From assembly GCA_964035545.1 (NCBI GenBank), contig CAXIUT010000305.1, forward strand, positions 1 through 20,504: a stretch of 20,504 nucleotides of DNA. Direction: 5' to 3'. Below the pieces are notes generated by a model. It saw nothing but the letters and a program-made list of their open reading frames with translations. It had not been told where the DNA came from and made no database searches. Source of the stretch: Bugula neritina (lineage: Eukaryota > Bryozoa > Gymnolaemata > Cheilostomatida > Bugulidae). The position numbers and the translations under genes are program-made. Every line of letters starts with the position of its first letter. Within the stretch, counting starts at the first letter, position 1. Below, in pieces: positions 1-8,894 of this stretch.

Positions 1-69
1 CCAACCCCAACCCCAACCCCAACCCCCAACCCCAACCCCAACCCCAACCCCAACCCCAACCCCAACCCC
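1..69. repeat. left telomere, (CCCCAA)n
   Basis: The window opens with about 11 copies of CCCCAA read on the plus strand, the orientation expected at a left chromosome end. One unit has five C instead of four (23-27). The run ends at C69 before 'taaagaaaataagg'. The C4A2/G4T2 repeat is the macronuclear telomere known from Tetrahymena and relatives. Confidence 0.97.
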
Positions 70-457
70 TAAAGAAAATAAGGAAATCGTTAAAATATCA
101 ATTTTATAACTATTATAATGATATTTTTATGCTCAATTTTTGATGAGAATATTATTTTCAATGTTTATTTAATCATAAAATATCAAGAAAGTCTTCAATC
201 AGAACGATTTATCTCTTTTCTTAATGGTTTTCTTTAAAAAATAATTTATTAATCACATAACTTTTTTTATAATGAAACATAACAGGTTGGTTCATCTTTA
301 CTTTTATTTCTATTTTTTTTCTATGATTTTTAAAGAAAATTTAAAAAATACTAAAAAGATTATTGTTTTGATTTTAATAGATTAGATTTATAGACACTTT
401 TTAATGAGATTTATTCTATCGTTTTTTATTTATTTAAGATATAATTATTTGATATTT
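70..457. other. left subtelomeric spacer, no gene seen
   Basis: About 390 bp of AT-rich sequence with poly-T and poly-A runs. I found no extended frame open in the TAR=Gln code and no RNA gene. It must hold the promoter and 5' leader of the coiled-coil gene starting at 458. I recognise no specific regulatory motif. Confidence 0.6.
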
Positions 458-2509
458 ATGGAGAAAGTGTAAATAAATCAAGTCCCTTTAGTTTAATCTA
501 ATGGTAATACTTCTCTAATTTAAGTAAGTTAAGCTAGTTAAACAGAGAGTTCTCTTGATAGATCCTTTGAAAGCTGTAGTAATTCTTTTGACTTCTGTGT
601 CCATTTTATCAACAAAGCTGATTAAACGGTTGACAGTCAATTTGTAAATGCAGAAGACAACTTAACTCTAAATGAATGTCTCACTATTCTTCAGGACAAG
701 CTTAAAAGAGCAATGACCGAGGTTGTATTTAAAAAGAAAATTTAATCAGAATCTATTATTCCCTAAACTCGATTATCGGAACTTATTCAATGCCCTGATG
801 ATGACATCTATATTTTATATGGTATTTTTTATCTGAGGTAGAGGGAATTAAGCCAATAGTTAAGAAAGTGTAAAAAGAGATCAAATATGATACAATCACC
901 AAATACTCATATTTAGACGAAAAGAAATTTGTTAAGTAAAAATAATTTGAATTAGAGTCTATATTCCTCTGCCTGGAATTGGTGAATTACCACCGTAAAG
1001 TATAGTTACTCGCTTTTTGGACAGAAGCTTTTAAATAAAAATTCACTAATACCAAGGAAAAAATTGGATTTTTGCTGTTCCGAGAACTCAATGCTGCATA
1101 TTGGTCAAAACATCTAAAGTGACTCAGAAACCCGACAAGTTAATTGTGAGCATTGGCAAAATTGCAGAAGGGGATAGCTGGTTCAGCCTACATAAAGTCA
1201 AATGCATTGGATAAAAAGACACCGATTGATCCTTTAAACATCTAATCTTAGCCAGTTATAAAATTATTTGACATATTTCTAACAATATTGAATGTTGATT
1301 AACAGCTATAATTATATTTTTTCTTAGCAAAAGATGAGATCTGATCCAAGTCGATATTCTGAGAGAAAAAATCTCTCTAAGCAAGTACTTCTTAAAGAGA
1401 ATGTGGAGGAAATAAGTCAAGAACAAGATGGAATCTATAGAATAGCAGCCAAAGTTAGATTTCTTTAAGATGATGTAAACAATATCATTCACCAAAACAA
1501 ATAAATAGTTGCTTAAAACAAATGTCTTAACAACAGACAAAGAGAACTTTAGCTTGAATTACAGCATTAATAATCTTAAATATCTTAACTTTCTTTGCAA
1601 GTAGAACAATAACTGGGTATTGGAGAGTCTATATTTGCTTATTAGACTGATTTGGTTGCAATAGGGAATAATATCAACTCTCTTCACAATCGTATTAACT
1701 CCAAAGCTAAAAATTTATAAGTTTTAAAGATGGAAAAAGACTTTCGAATAGAGCAGCAATTAAAACTGAAATAAAATAATAACATATTTGCATATGAAGA
1801 GAATAGATAGATTTAAATAATAAATATATTGTATCAGCAACATTTATTCAATAAATAAAGCTGTAATATTGAAAAAGAATAGGTTTAGACTATTATATTA
1901 AGGTGTTAATAATTTTCAAATAAACTTAGTTTAAGAGAAAAAGGACTAAAGGATTTAATAAAATAAAATTCAAAAGAACTAGTCAATGATAAATAGAAGA
2001 TAATAAAAAGTTCTTTTTAACTAAATAGATTACATCAAAAGTTAAATGATTATAATAAACAAAGTAACTCTCTAAAAAAATTGTTCAATTACTAAAATCG
2101 AGACATCATGATTGACTAAATGCTCCGCGAGTAATAAATGTTCTAACACTAACTTAACAATAAAAATAAAAAATACCATCTTTTGATGAATTAAAATACA
2201 AAAATATCCAATAGTTTAGTTTAAAAATTTTATTAAACTAAAAAAAGTATTTAAAAAGACTTGAAAAAAGAATAGTAATTACTAAAATAAGAGTCATATA
2301 TTCATTGTTCTTTATAAGGTTAGTTGCTAGCTGCTAATCGAAAACTTTAAAATATACTAGTTTCAAGGAATATTATCTACAATTAAACAGACAATCCTCC
2401 TCTCAAACTAAATATCAAACAACTTTCAAATTTATACCTTCAATTATAAATATAACTTGCAGAAAAACTAACAGAACTATCAATGATCAAATCATAACTA
2501 TCTATCTGA
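458..2509 (+). CDS. coiled-coil protein, unrecognised, spliced
   Basis: I do not recognise this protein. It starts MEKVQINQVP and stops at TGA 2507-2509. A 20-nt intron (822-841, GTA...TAG) restores the frame after ...DDDIYILY. A 34-nt intron (1294-1327, ending TTTTTTCTTAG) joins ...FDIFLTILN to QKMRSDPSRYSERK. Between 1119 and 1150 two in-frame TGAs (1120 and 1147) sit between segments in the same frame that both look coding. A third intron or a sequence error must lie there, and no GT-AG pair that I tried resolves it cleanly. The first part, before the second clear intron, looks alpha-helical. The last roughly 390 residues are a long Gln/Lys/Leu-rich coiled coil, which suggests a structural or cytoskeletal role; that is inference. 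If the N-terminal joins are wrong, the safe core is 1334-2509. In-frame TAA/TAG codons are very frequent. Confidence 0.75.
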
Positions 2510-2619
2510 TACTAATTTATATATAGATTTAATAACTGCTATTTTCAATCAATTTGTAAAGATAAATTTCAATATAAAACTTATCTTTTTCAATATCTAT
2601 TATTTATTCATATTATTCT
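2510..2619 (+). other. 3' spacer of the coiled-coil gene
   Basis: AT-rich spacer between the TGA of the coiled-coil gene and the minisatellite. Nothing coding is visible in it. Confidence 0.4.
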
Positions 2620-2620
2620 G

Positions 2621-2832
2621 CACTATCTGTCTTGTTACTAGATTATTTCCCATTATTACTACACTATCTGTTTTATTACTATACTATCTGTCTTTGTTTC
2701 GACACTATCTGTCTTTGTTACGGCACTATCTGTTTTATTTCTAGATTATTGGCCTTTATTACTAGATTATTTGCCTTTATTACTATACTATCTGTCTTTG
2801 TTTCGACACTATCTGTTTTATTACTAGATTAT
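2621..2832 (+). repeat. 21-bp minisatellite
   Basis: Tandem array built from two related units of about 21 bp, 'cactatctgtctttgtttcga' and 'gattatttgcctttattacta'. The CACTATCTG or TACTATCTG core recurs at about 2621, 2662, 2682, 2703, 2724, 2786 and 2807, so spacings are 20-21 bp or multiples of that. A long standard-code ORF crosses it but encodes only low-complexity Leu/Tyr/Phe and is not believable as a protein. The array resumes briefly after the GC-rich insert (to about 3155), so the insert landed inside it. Confidence 0.85.
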
Positions 2833-3136
2833 CTCACAAAGAGAGCGAATGGATAGGTACGTTGACCTCGAAGCACAGGAGACTTCTGGGGGCGTACCGG
2901 TCAGGGGATGCGATTCTGGTGGAGGCTATGAAGATAGCCACCAAGGAATTCCCTGACATCTCCACATCAGAAATCCTCCACGGATCCTAATAGCCATAGC
3001 TACCGGAGCCGCCTCCTAAGGACCGAGGCCCAACGACTGACCTGAAAGGGTCAGAGGTTTAAGTCTAGCAGATACCCGATGACCTGTAAAAGCCCTAGAG
3101 GCAGACAAAGGACACCAAAAAACTTTGATTGATTGA
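2833..3136 (+). mobile_element. GC-rich insert, probably 5'-truncated retroelement copy
   Basis: A block of about 300 bp, visibly far richer in G+C than its surroundings, interrupts the minisatellite. It is bounded by a 13-bp direct repeat, attactagattat, at 2820-2832 and 3136-3148. It ends in three TTGA units (3125-3136). In the TAR=Gln code it holds a frame open from its left edge with no start codon, running to TGA 3126-3128 (about 98 codons). The readable part includes RRLLGAYRSGDAILVEAMKI, followed by a Pro/Gln-rich tail. Target-site duplication, lost 5' end, coding 3' end and a simple-repeat tail are the marks of a non-LTR retrotransposon copy. I cannot identify a reverse transcriptase or other domain in the surviving piece, so class is inferred. 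The flanking repeat could also be chance, because the same string is a normal unit of the array. Confidence 0.55.
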
Positions 3137-3196
3137 TTACTAGATTATTTGCCTGAATATTATTTAATTTATAATAAAGAAGATATTAAATTTTGA

Positions 3197-5632
3197 ATGG
3201 GTTCTTCAAAATCTCAAGTTTTTAATAAAAATCGATAGTAAAATATTTCTGTTCCAATATCTTTAGACCTTTCTGAAGAATCATATCTTGAAAATGAAGG
3301 CAAAATAATATTGTTGGGTCAAACAAGAACTCACTCTAAAGTGGTTGAATGTGACCTGGTGTTTAATTCTTTAAAAAGCATTTCAACTAGAATCCACATT
3401 CCTCTTCCAACGATTCATTTGAATTCTTTAAAGAAATTATCAGATTGGTCTACAATAATGTCTCATGAGGGTTTAAATCAATAGCCTCCTTTCAGTAAAA
3501 TGTTTTGTCTTTCTCTTAGAAACCATAGAATCTTTATTTGTGGAGGGTGCGACTTCGAAGGTTTCAATGTGAGGAAAGAAGCCTTTTACTATATCAGACT
3601 GGAATAAAGACTCAAAAATAGAAAAGATCGTTATTCAGTCAATAAGAAAGATAAGAATAAACCTCAACTTTAAAATAATGGCTTTTAAAAACTATCCTCA
3701 ATGAAAGAAAAACGTCATTCTCACACAGGAATCTACTGTAGTTCATTAAAATCTATTTTAGTCTTTGGAGGAATTAATCATCTAAACGAAATCATTAGCT
3801 CTTGTTAAATCTATGACTCTTTAAAAAGTAGTAATGATATTATTTTAGATTAATGGACTAATTTACCTTCAATGAAAAGGTCTCGTTCGAATGCTCATTG
3901 TTTCTAGTATAAGAACAAGATATATGTTTTTGGAGGCAGGTCAGTCAAAAACTATTTACCAAATGATATTGAAGTATATCTTCTAAATTCAAAAAAATGG
4001 TAACTTTTAAATGTAAATGCAATACTATTTAGTTTAAACTTCACCAAGGAATATAAAAAGCCCTTATTTTTTCTTTAAAATAGCACTAAGTATTGATAGT
4101 TGGAGGCTAAACTTCCTACTCTAACAATAAAGTCATCAACAAAATTAATCTCTAATAAAAAACTTATATCTTCCACTCCTAACTTCCCAAAAATTCTCCT
4201 TCTCCTAAAGGAAATAGAACAAATAAGAATGAACTTTTCTTATTCGGAAATTAAAAGGAACAATCTTATATATTTTATGATAATGAATGGATATAAAAAA
4301 AACTTGCCTACAACAATCTCATCTAACCAGAAGATCTTCCTAGCTTTTCTTTTTCTAAAGAAAGTCTTATTGTTAAAAGTTCACCTACTATTACGACCAA
4401 ATAAAAGATAGAGCATTAAGAGGAAGAACTTTTCTTTGGAAATGATCAATATCCTTGTCTTCTTTTTTATAATCCTAAATCAGGATCCATTACAATGGAA
4501 AGTGTTCCTACTTCTATTAGACTGAAGTCAAAAATGTAGGTGCTTAAACTTTAGTTTGGAAAGTATGTTCTTTTAGGAGGTTCAGACCACACTCTTCATT
4601 AATCATCTAGAAATTGTTTTTTATATAACAAAACCAACGCTTCTGCCTCTGAAGTGACCTAAATGATAAAAAAAAGAAGTAATTTTTCTGTTGTTTATGT
4701 CTCAAATTATATTTACGTTTTTGGAGGTTTCGATTATGAAACAAAAAGAGCTCTGAGAAGTTGTTAAAAGTATAGTTTATTGGAGAATGAATGGAAGGAA
4801 ATAGAACCACTAGGAAGAAGTAGATCTGGAAGTCGAGCTGAAACAATATCTAAGAATAAGATTGCTATCGTAGGAGGATTCATTGAAGAATCTCAAATAG
4901 GATAAATCTAAATGTAAGTTTTTCTAATCAAGATACAACATATCAACTAATACAATTGAAGTATTCTTTCCTAAGACAGCCATTCTTGGTACTGCATCTC
5001 TTTTGTTCTCTTTCTAGGAAGAAAAATCATTTTATTTGCTGAGTAGTCATCAAAATAAATTTATTTATTCCAAAATAACTTATGATAAAAATAACAAAGG
5101 TTCTTAGAAATAAGCATCAAACAATTTTTAAAGTTAAAAACAAGAACAGATATCGAAAAGAAATTATCTTCTCAAAATAAAATAGGAGAATTAAGATCAA
5201 CTAAAAAATAAATAGAAAAAAGAAAATTGTTTCTCATCAGAGGAATAAGTATCTTTGGATTAAACTATTATTTCAGAAATACAAAAAAGGTAACAATTTT
5301 CAAGTGAAATGATTTCAGGGTAGTTGTTGTAAAAAACAGAGTCATAAAGATCTCGTCAAAAAGGATTAACTCTTGACTTAGGTCTTTAAAAATACTCCAA
5401 TCAATCATCTTTCAACTAAGTTCCCTAAAATGTATATTCTGTTGTTACGGAGCATTAAAAATCATAAACTCTATTTAGCCGTAAGAACTACATTGGTTGT
5501 CTTATTTGTAAAAGAAAAGATATATTTTACTTTATTCGAAATAAAGTAATTGAACAAATTAGGTTTGATGATTTGTTTTTAGATGCTAAAAAAGTTAATT
5601 CCTAAAATTTAAAACTCTAATGGCTCACTTGA
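3197..5632 (+). CDS. kelch-repeat protein with N-myristoylation motif
   Basis: Spliced CDS join(3197..4012, 4033..4913, 4933..5632), 798 codons plus TGA. Introns are 20 nt (4013-4032, GTAAATGC...TTTAG) and 19 nt (4914-4932, GTAAGT...CAAG). Both restore an exact kelch frame. Kelch blades end in beta-strand plus Gly-Gly: IFICGG, ILVFGG, IYVFGG, LIVGG, VLLGG, IYVFGG and IAIVGG. At least seven are seen, spread over roughly residues 110-580, so a beta-propeller is very likely. The N-terminus MGSSKSQ fits the MGxxxS rule for N-myristoylation, which suggests membrane attachment (inference). The C-terminal third is Gln/Lys/Ser-rich and lacks a BTB or other named domain. Kelch propellers usually bind protein partners; the target cannot be told from sequence. 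The gene ends 74 bp from the convergent tubby gene. Confidence 0.9.
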
Positions 5633-5706
5633 TAACATCAATTTGTTAAAATCAATAACTTTGAGTTTATTAAATATTTATTATATTGATTAAAACAAAT
5701 TATACC
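5633..5706. other. convergent 3' spacer, kelch/tubby
   Basis: Only 74 bp of AT-rich sequence separate the two stop codons. Both transcripts must terminate and be polyadenylated within or just past it. No clear hairpin is seen. Confidence 0.5.
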
Positions 5707-6960
5707 TCAATCACAAGTTATCTTCCTTTAAAATGCTGATATCGCTACTGAAACTCCTTGAATAATGCTATAAGGACTCTCAATATCTAAATGAAAAACA
5801 TCTGCTCCTGCCTTTCCAAATATCAAGTAGTATTTATCTCCTTCTTAAGAATCAGATATTACAAAGTTCTTTATACTTGGCTGTAAAGCTCTCCCTTGAA
5901 AACTTAAAATATATGACTTCAATCGCTAGTTCCATTTGGCTGATTTACTAACATATCTCTCAATTCTATCTTGCCACTTACTTTTTTCAAAAACCTCATC
6001 CAGATACTCAAAAGGGATCTTTTACTTGGGAAGATAAACTAACATTTTTCTAGGTCCATTCATTCCTAATAGATTGGTTTAATAAGATATCGTGAGTAAA
6101 CTGTTTTATCCTTAAGATTTTAATAGAGTAAACTTATTTCCTAGAAGAGAAGATTAGAGACTAGCTACTTTAGAATAAACGAACTAAGAATTTTAACTGA
6201 ATCTTAGGTACAAATTGTATTGCCATAAACCCTATTTTTTAATTGTCAAGACGTGTTTCAGTCCTTTTTAAAAATATACATTGTACTAGATGATTCCGTC
6301 TTGATTTTGTTTATCTCTTCTCATTATGAATTGAATTTTTCTACTTTATTCAAGTTTTTAAAACAATATTTATTTACTCAAAGGCATTTATTCAACTCCT
6401 TCTTCTTTCTTCAACTCGTCCTTTTTGAAAATCAAATTTTCATCTACTATCTTGGCGGATTGCTTCTCTTCTTCCTCTGAACTACCACTTCTCCAACTAA
6501 GCAAATGACTTCTATTGCTATTATCTATTACTAGCTCAGAATAAGTCTCTTCATCATTGTTATTATATTTATCATGCTGCTCATATATGTCTTATGTTTC
6601 TCTTCCTACATCTTATTTTTATTCTGAATTCTCTTCTTTTACTTCAGTATCTTACAGATAGAGGTTTAACATCTTTTTAGATTTTTTACTTATGATTTTT
6701 ATTTCTTTTAGTTATTGATTCTATTTCTAAGAATAATTGTTTCTTTGTTGTTGTTATTATTCCTATCTTTAAAAGGTGTTTTCTTCATCAACATCTACAA
6801 ACATTTTGGATTTAGTTTTTTCTTTTCGATCTGTTTTTTTACGATTTCCTTTTCTAAGACTGTTTTTGACTTCTTTAAAAGGAACCACTTTCATATCCAA
6901 TTCTTCTTCTCTCTATTCGTAAAATAAACTTGGCTTTAGCTGAGATAAATTCAATTTCAT
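5707..6960 (-). CDS. tubby-family (TULP-like) protein
   Basis: Intronless minus-strand CDS of 417 codons from ATG 6960-6958 to TGA (5709-5707). The C-terminal half (about residues 206-417) is a tubby domain. It starts KIQFIMRRDKQNQDG. The core motifs SSLLGNKFTLL, NLLGMNGPRKMLVYLP, SFQGRALQPSIKNF and FGKAGADVFHLDIESPYS follow. It ends AISAFQRKITCD, like the SFDGKLACE end of animal tubby proteins. Tubby domains bind phosphoinositides and, in cilia-bearing cells, carry membrane proteins to the cilium with IFT-A (family knowledge). The domain is somewhat shorter than the usual 250 residues, with loops missing. The N-terminal half is Glu/Lys/Gln-rich and unstructured, as in other family members. 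It shares a short divergent promoter (6961-7125) with the SUMO ligase gene. Confidence 0.93.
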
Positions 6961-7125
6961 CTAAGTTCTTATGGAAAATATATTAATCTTTAACTAATCA
7001 CACTTATCAAATCAAAAATAAATAAACATAAAAATGACTCATAATATTTAAACATTTATTCTACAATTTTTTAAGATGCTATTATTTTAGAGGTGGCTCC
7101 CTTTGGAGGGCTATATAATATTTTA
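6961..7125. promoter_or_regulatory. divergent promoter region, tubby / SUMO ligase
   Basis: 165 bp lie between the two divergent ATGs and must hold both promoters. The part from about 7042 to the ATG is also an open frame continuous with the SUMO ligase and reads like protein (DAIILEVAPFGGLYNIL), but it has no ATG in frame. Confidence 0.5.
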
Positions 7126-8748
7126 ATGAATTCTAGAGCCTTTCAAGAAATAACTCACTACCTTTAAAAAGAATTAGAAAAAATACCATCACAATATATT
7201 CAAGAACTTATCCGATAACTCTCTCCAGGTATCAACTTGTCTTCAGTTAACATCTTCGAACATCTATTCAGAGTTCTTCTCTATTAGTATGAACAAAAAA
7301 CAAGAGTCTGGATTGACTCCAAACTTGAAGATATTAATGTATAAATCATAAGAAAGGCTTCTTTATTTGATTCAACTCTAGCAAGTCGTCTGAAAATAGC
7401 TCTAAGTCGTTCTTCTTATCTCGAAGCAGTGCAAATAATTTCATAAAAAGGAACTTCAATTGATCTTGACTTGAATGAAAAAATTATAAACAAAAGCTTT
7501 GATAGTAAAGCTGAGCAGTCAGGAAAGACCAAATCTGGCTTCAACTTTGAGATAATTAAAAGTTCAACTAATAAAACTGAACCAATTTATAATAGCAGAC
7601 TTGTGGATAATAAAGGAAGTTAGAATTGTAAAAATTTGACTCAAAAACCTCAATGTTTCTGTGTAATTGAAAGAAGTCCTTTATTTACAAAGGATGAGCA
7701 GTCTTTTGAATGTAAACATTGTCAAAAATTATTTCACACAACCTGTATGAAAAAAAAATCTTCTTCTTAATTTTGTTGCTATTGTCATCTCTAGAGAATG
7801 GTTCCTATCAAAAAAGTTGAATCAACACTTTATACAGGTCTTTTTAGAAAAAATATAAAAAAACATCAAGCTAATATATTTTTGCCTCAACTTCAGAATA
7901 ATTAAAAAATTCAAATTAGATGTTTAAGACTAAAAGAAGGAGCTCCTACATCTTGTCTTTTTCCTGATTTGGGATAGCTTACAGTCAATGGTAGTTTGAT
8001 AAAATCATTTTAACCTATTAACAAACAGTCTTGTCTTAAACATCGAAAAGATGAGCCTTTTTCTTTGTTTAAAGGAGATTATTACCCTAATCAAGATAAT
8101 TTATTCGTGTTAAATGAGCAGTTATTTAGTTCTAAATAAAAATAAATAAGAAACTAGTCAGAAAACCATTTGTTTGGAGTTTATCTTGTTTCTGATATAT
8201 CTCTTTAACGTTTGATCTAAACGATTGAATAGAAAAACACTTTGGGCTTTTCAGAATCCGCAAAAATATTGAATTAAAGTTTTAATAAGTTTGGAAAGGG
8301 AGATGAGGAACTAACTTGTTAACTTGTTAAAATTCCTTTAACTTGTCCCCTTTCTACGATGAGAATTTAAATCCCTGTTAGAGGTATATTTTGTAATCAC
8401 TTTCAATGTTTTGACCTTAAAAATTATCTCAGTATGGTTTCGTCTTCGACTAATCCAAGATGGAATTGTCCCCTCTGTAAAAGCTTAGCCTATTAACTTG
8501 AAGTAGATTCTATCCTTGCCCACATTTTGAAAGATATAACTCAAATATAGAAGGCTCAGTAAATTCTTTTTTTCAAGAATGGAGATTATACGCCAATAAT
8601 AGATGACGAGCCTGATGTAAATAGGAGCAATATAAGAAAACTAAATATTCCTGAGAAGTAGGCTAAATAGAAATCCATTATAGATCAAAAATAAATTAAA
8701 AATAGTTTTATCCTGCCTTAAAACGCTGAAGTAATTGATTTAGACTGA
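7126..8748 (+). CDS. SIZ1: SIZ/PIAS-type E3 SUMO-protein ligase
   Basis: Intronless CDS of 540 codons ending at TGA 8746-8748. A PHD finger lies at about residues 178-225: Cys pairs in CFCVIE and CKHCQ, then LFHTTC and FCCYCH. The SP-RING (MIZ) finger lies at about 404-460. It reads LTCPLSTMRIQIPVRGIFC, followed by the CNHFQCFDL core and WNCPLCKS. The stretch between them would be the PINIT region. PHD + PINIT + SP-RING is the layout of yeast and plant SIZ ligases, which help Ubc9 move SUMO onto nuclear substrates such as PCNA and septins. I see no clear SAP domain, but the frame stays open and protein-like 5' of the ATG used, so the N-terminus may be incomplete. The C-terminal tail ends in an acidic hydrophobic motif, EVIDLD, that resembles a SUMO-interacting motif. 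The downstream spacer is 146 bp. Confidence 0.9.
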
Positions 8749-8894
8749 GTTGATAGTTATATAACAATCTTTATCCCAATCGTATTATTTTTAATGTGAT
8801 CAATAATTTTAGTCAAACATTTATTTTTAAGTTGAAATATTTGAAAATTATCTTATTTCTGTTTTTTAATCAGATAAAATAAACTTTAACTGTC
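8749..8894 (+). promoter_or_regulatory. intergenic spacer, SUMO ligase to TPR gene
   Basis: 146 bp of AT-rich sequence between two plus-strand genes. It serves as 3' end of one and promoter of the next. No distinct motif was recognised. Confidence 0.4.

Noticed and set aside
982-1005. 24-nt intron-like segment GTGAATTACC...GTATAG in the coiled-coil gene
   Set aside because: Its removal does not change frame and the sequence itself reads as good coding sequence, so there is no evidence that it is spliced.
2632-2856. Standard-code ORF of 74 codons, plus strand
   Set aside because: It is the 21-bp minisatellite read through; low-complexity Leu/Tyr/Phe with no gene-like composition.
2833-3136. 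Structured non-coding RNA or tRNA-derived SINE as the GC-rich block
   Set aside because: No convincing A box and B box pair at tRNA spacing; the continuous TAR=Gln frame ending at the tail favours a coding retroelement end. Not fully excluded.
6253-6927. Two hydrophobic plus-strand ORFs (6253-6480 and 6715-6927)
   Set aside because: They are antisense shadows of the tubby gene, whose Lys/Glu-rich N-terminal half reads as Phe/Leu on the other strand.
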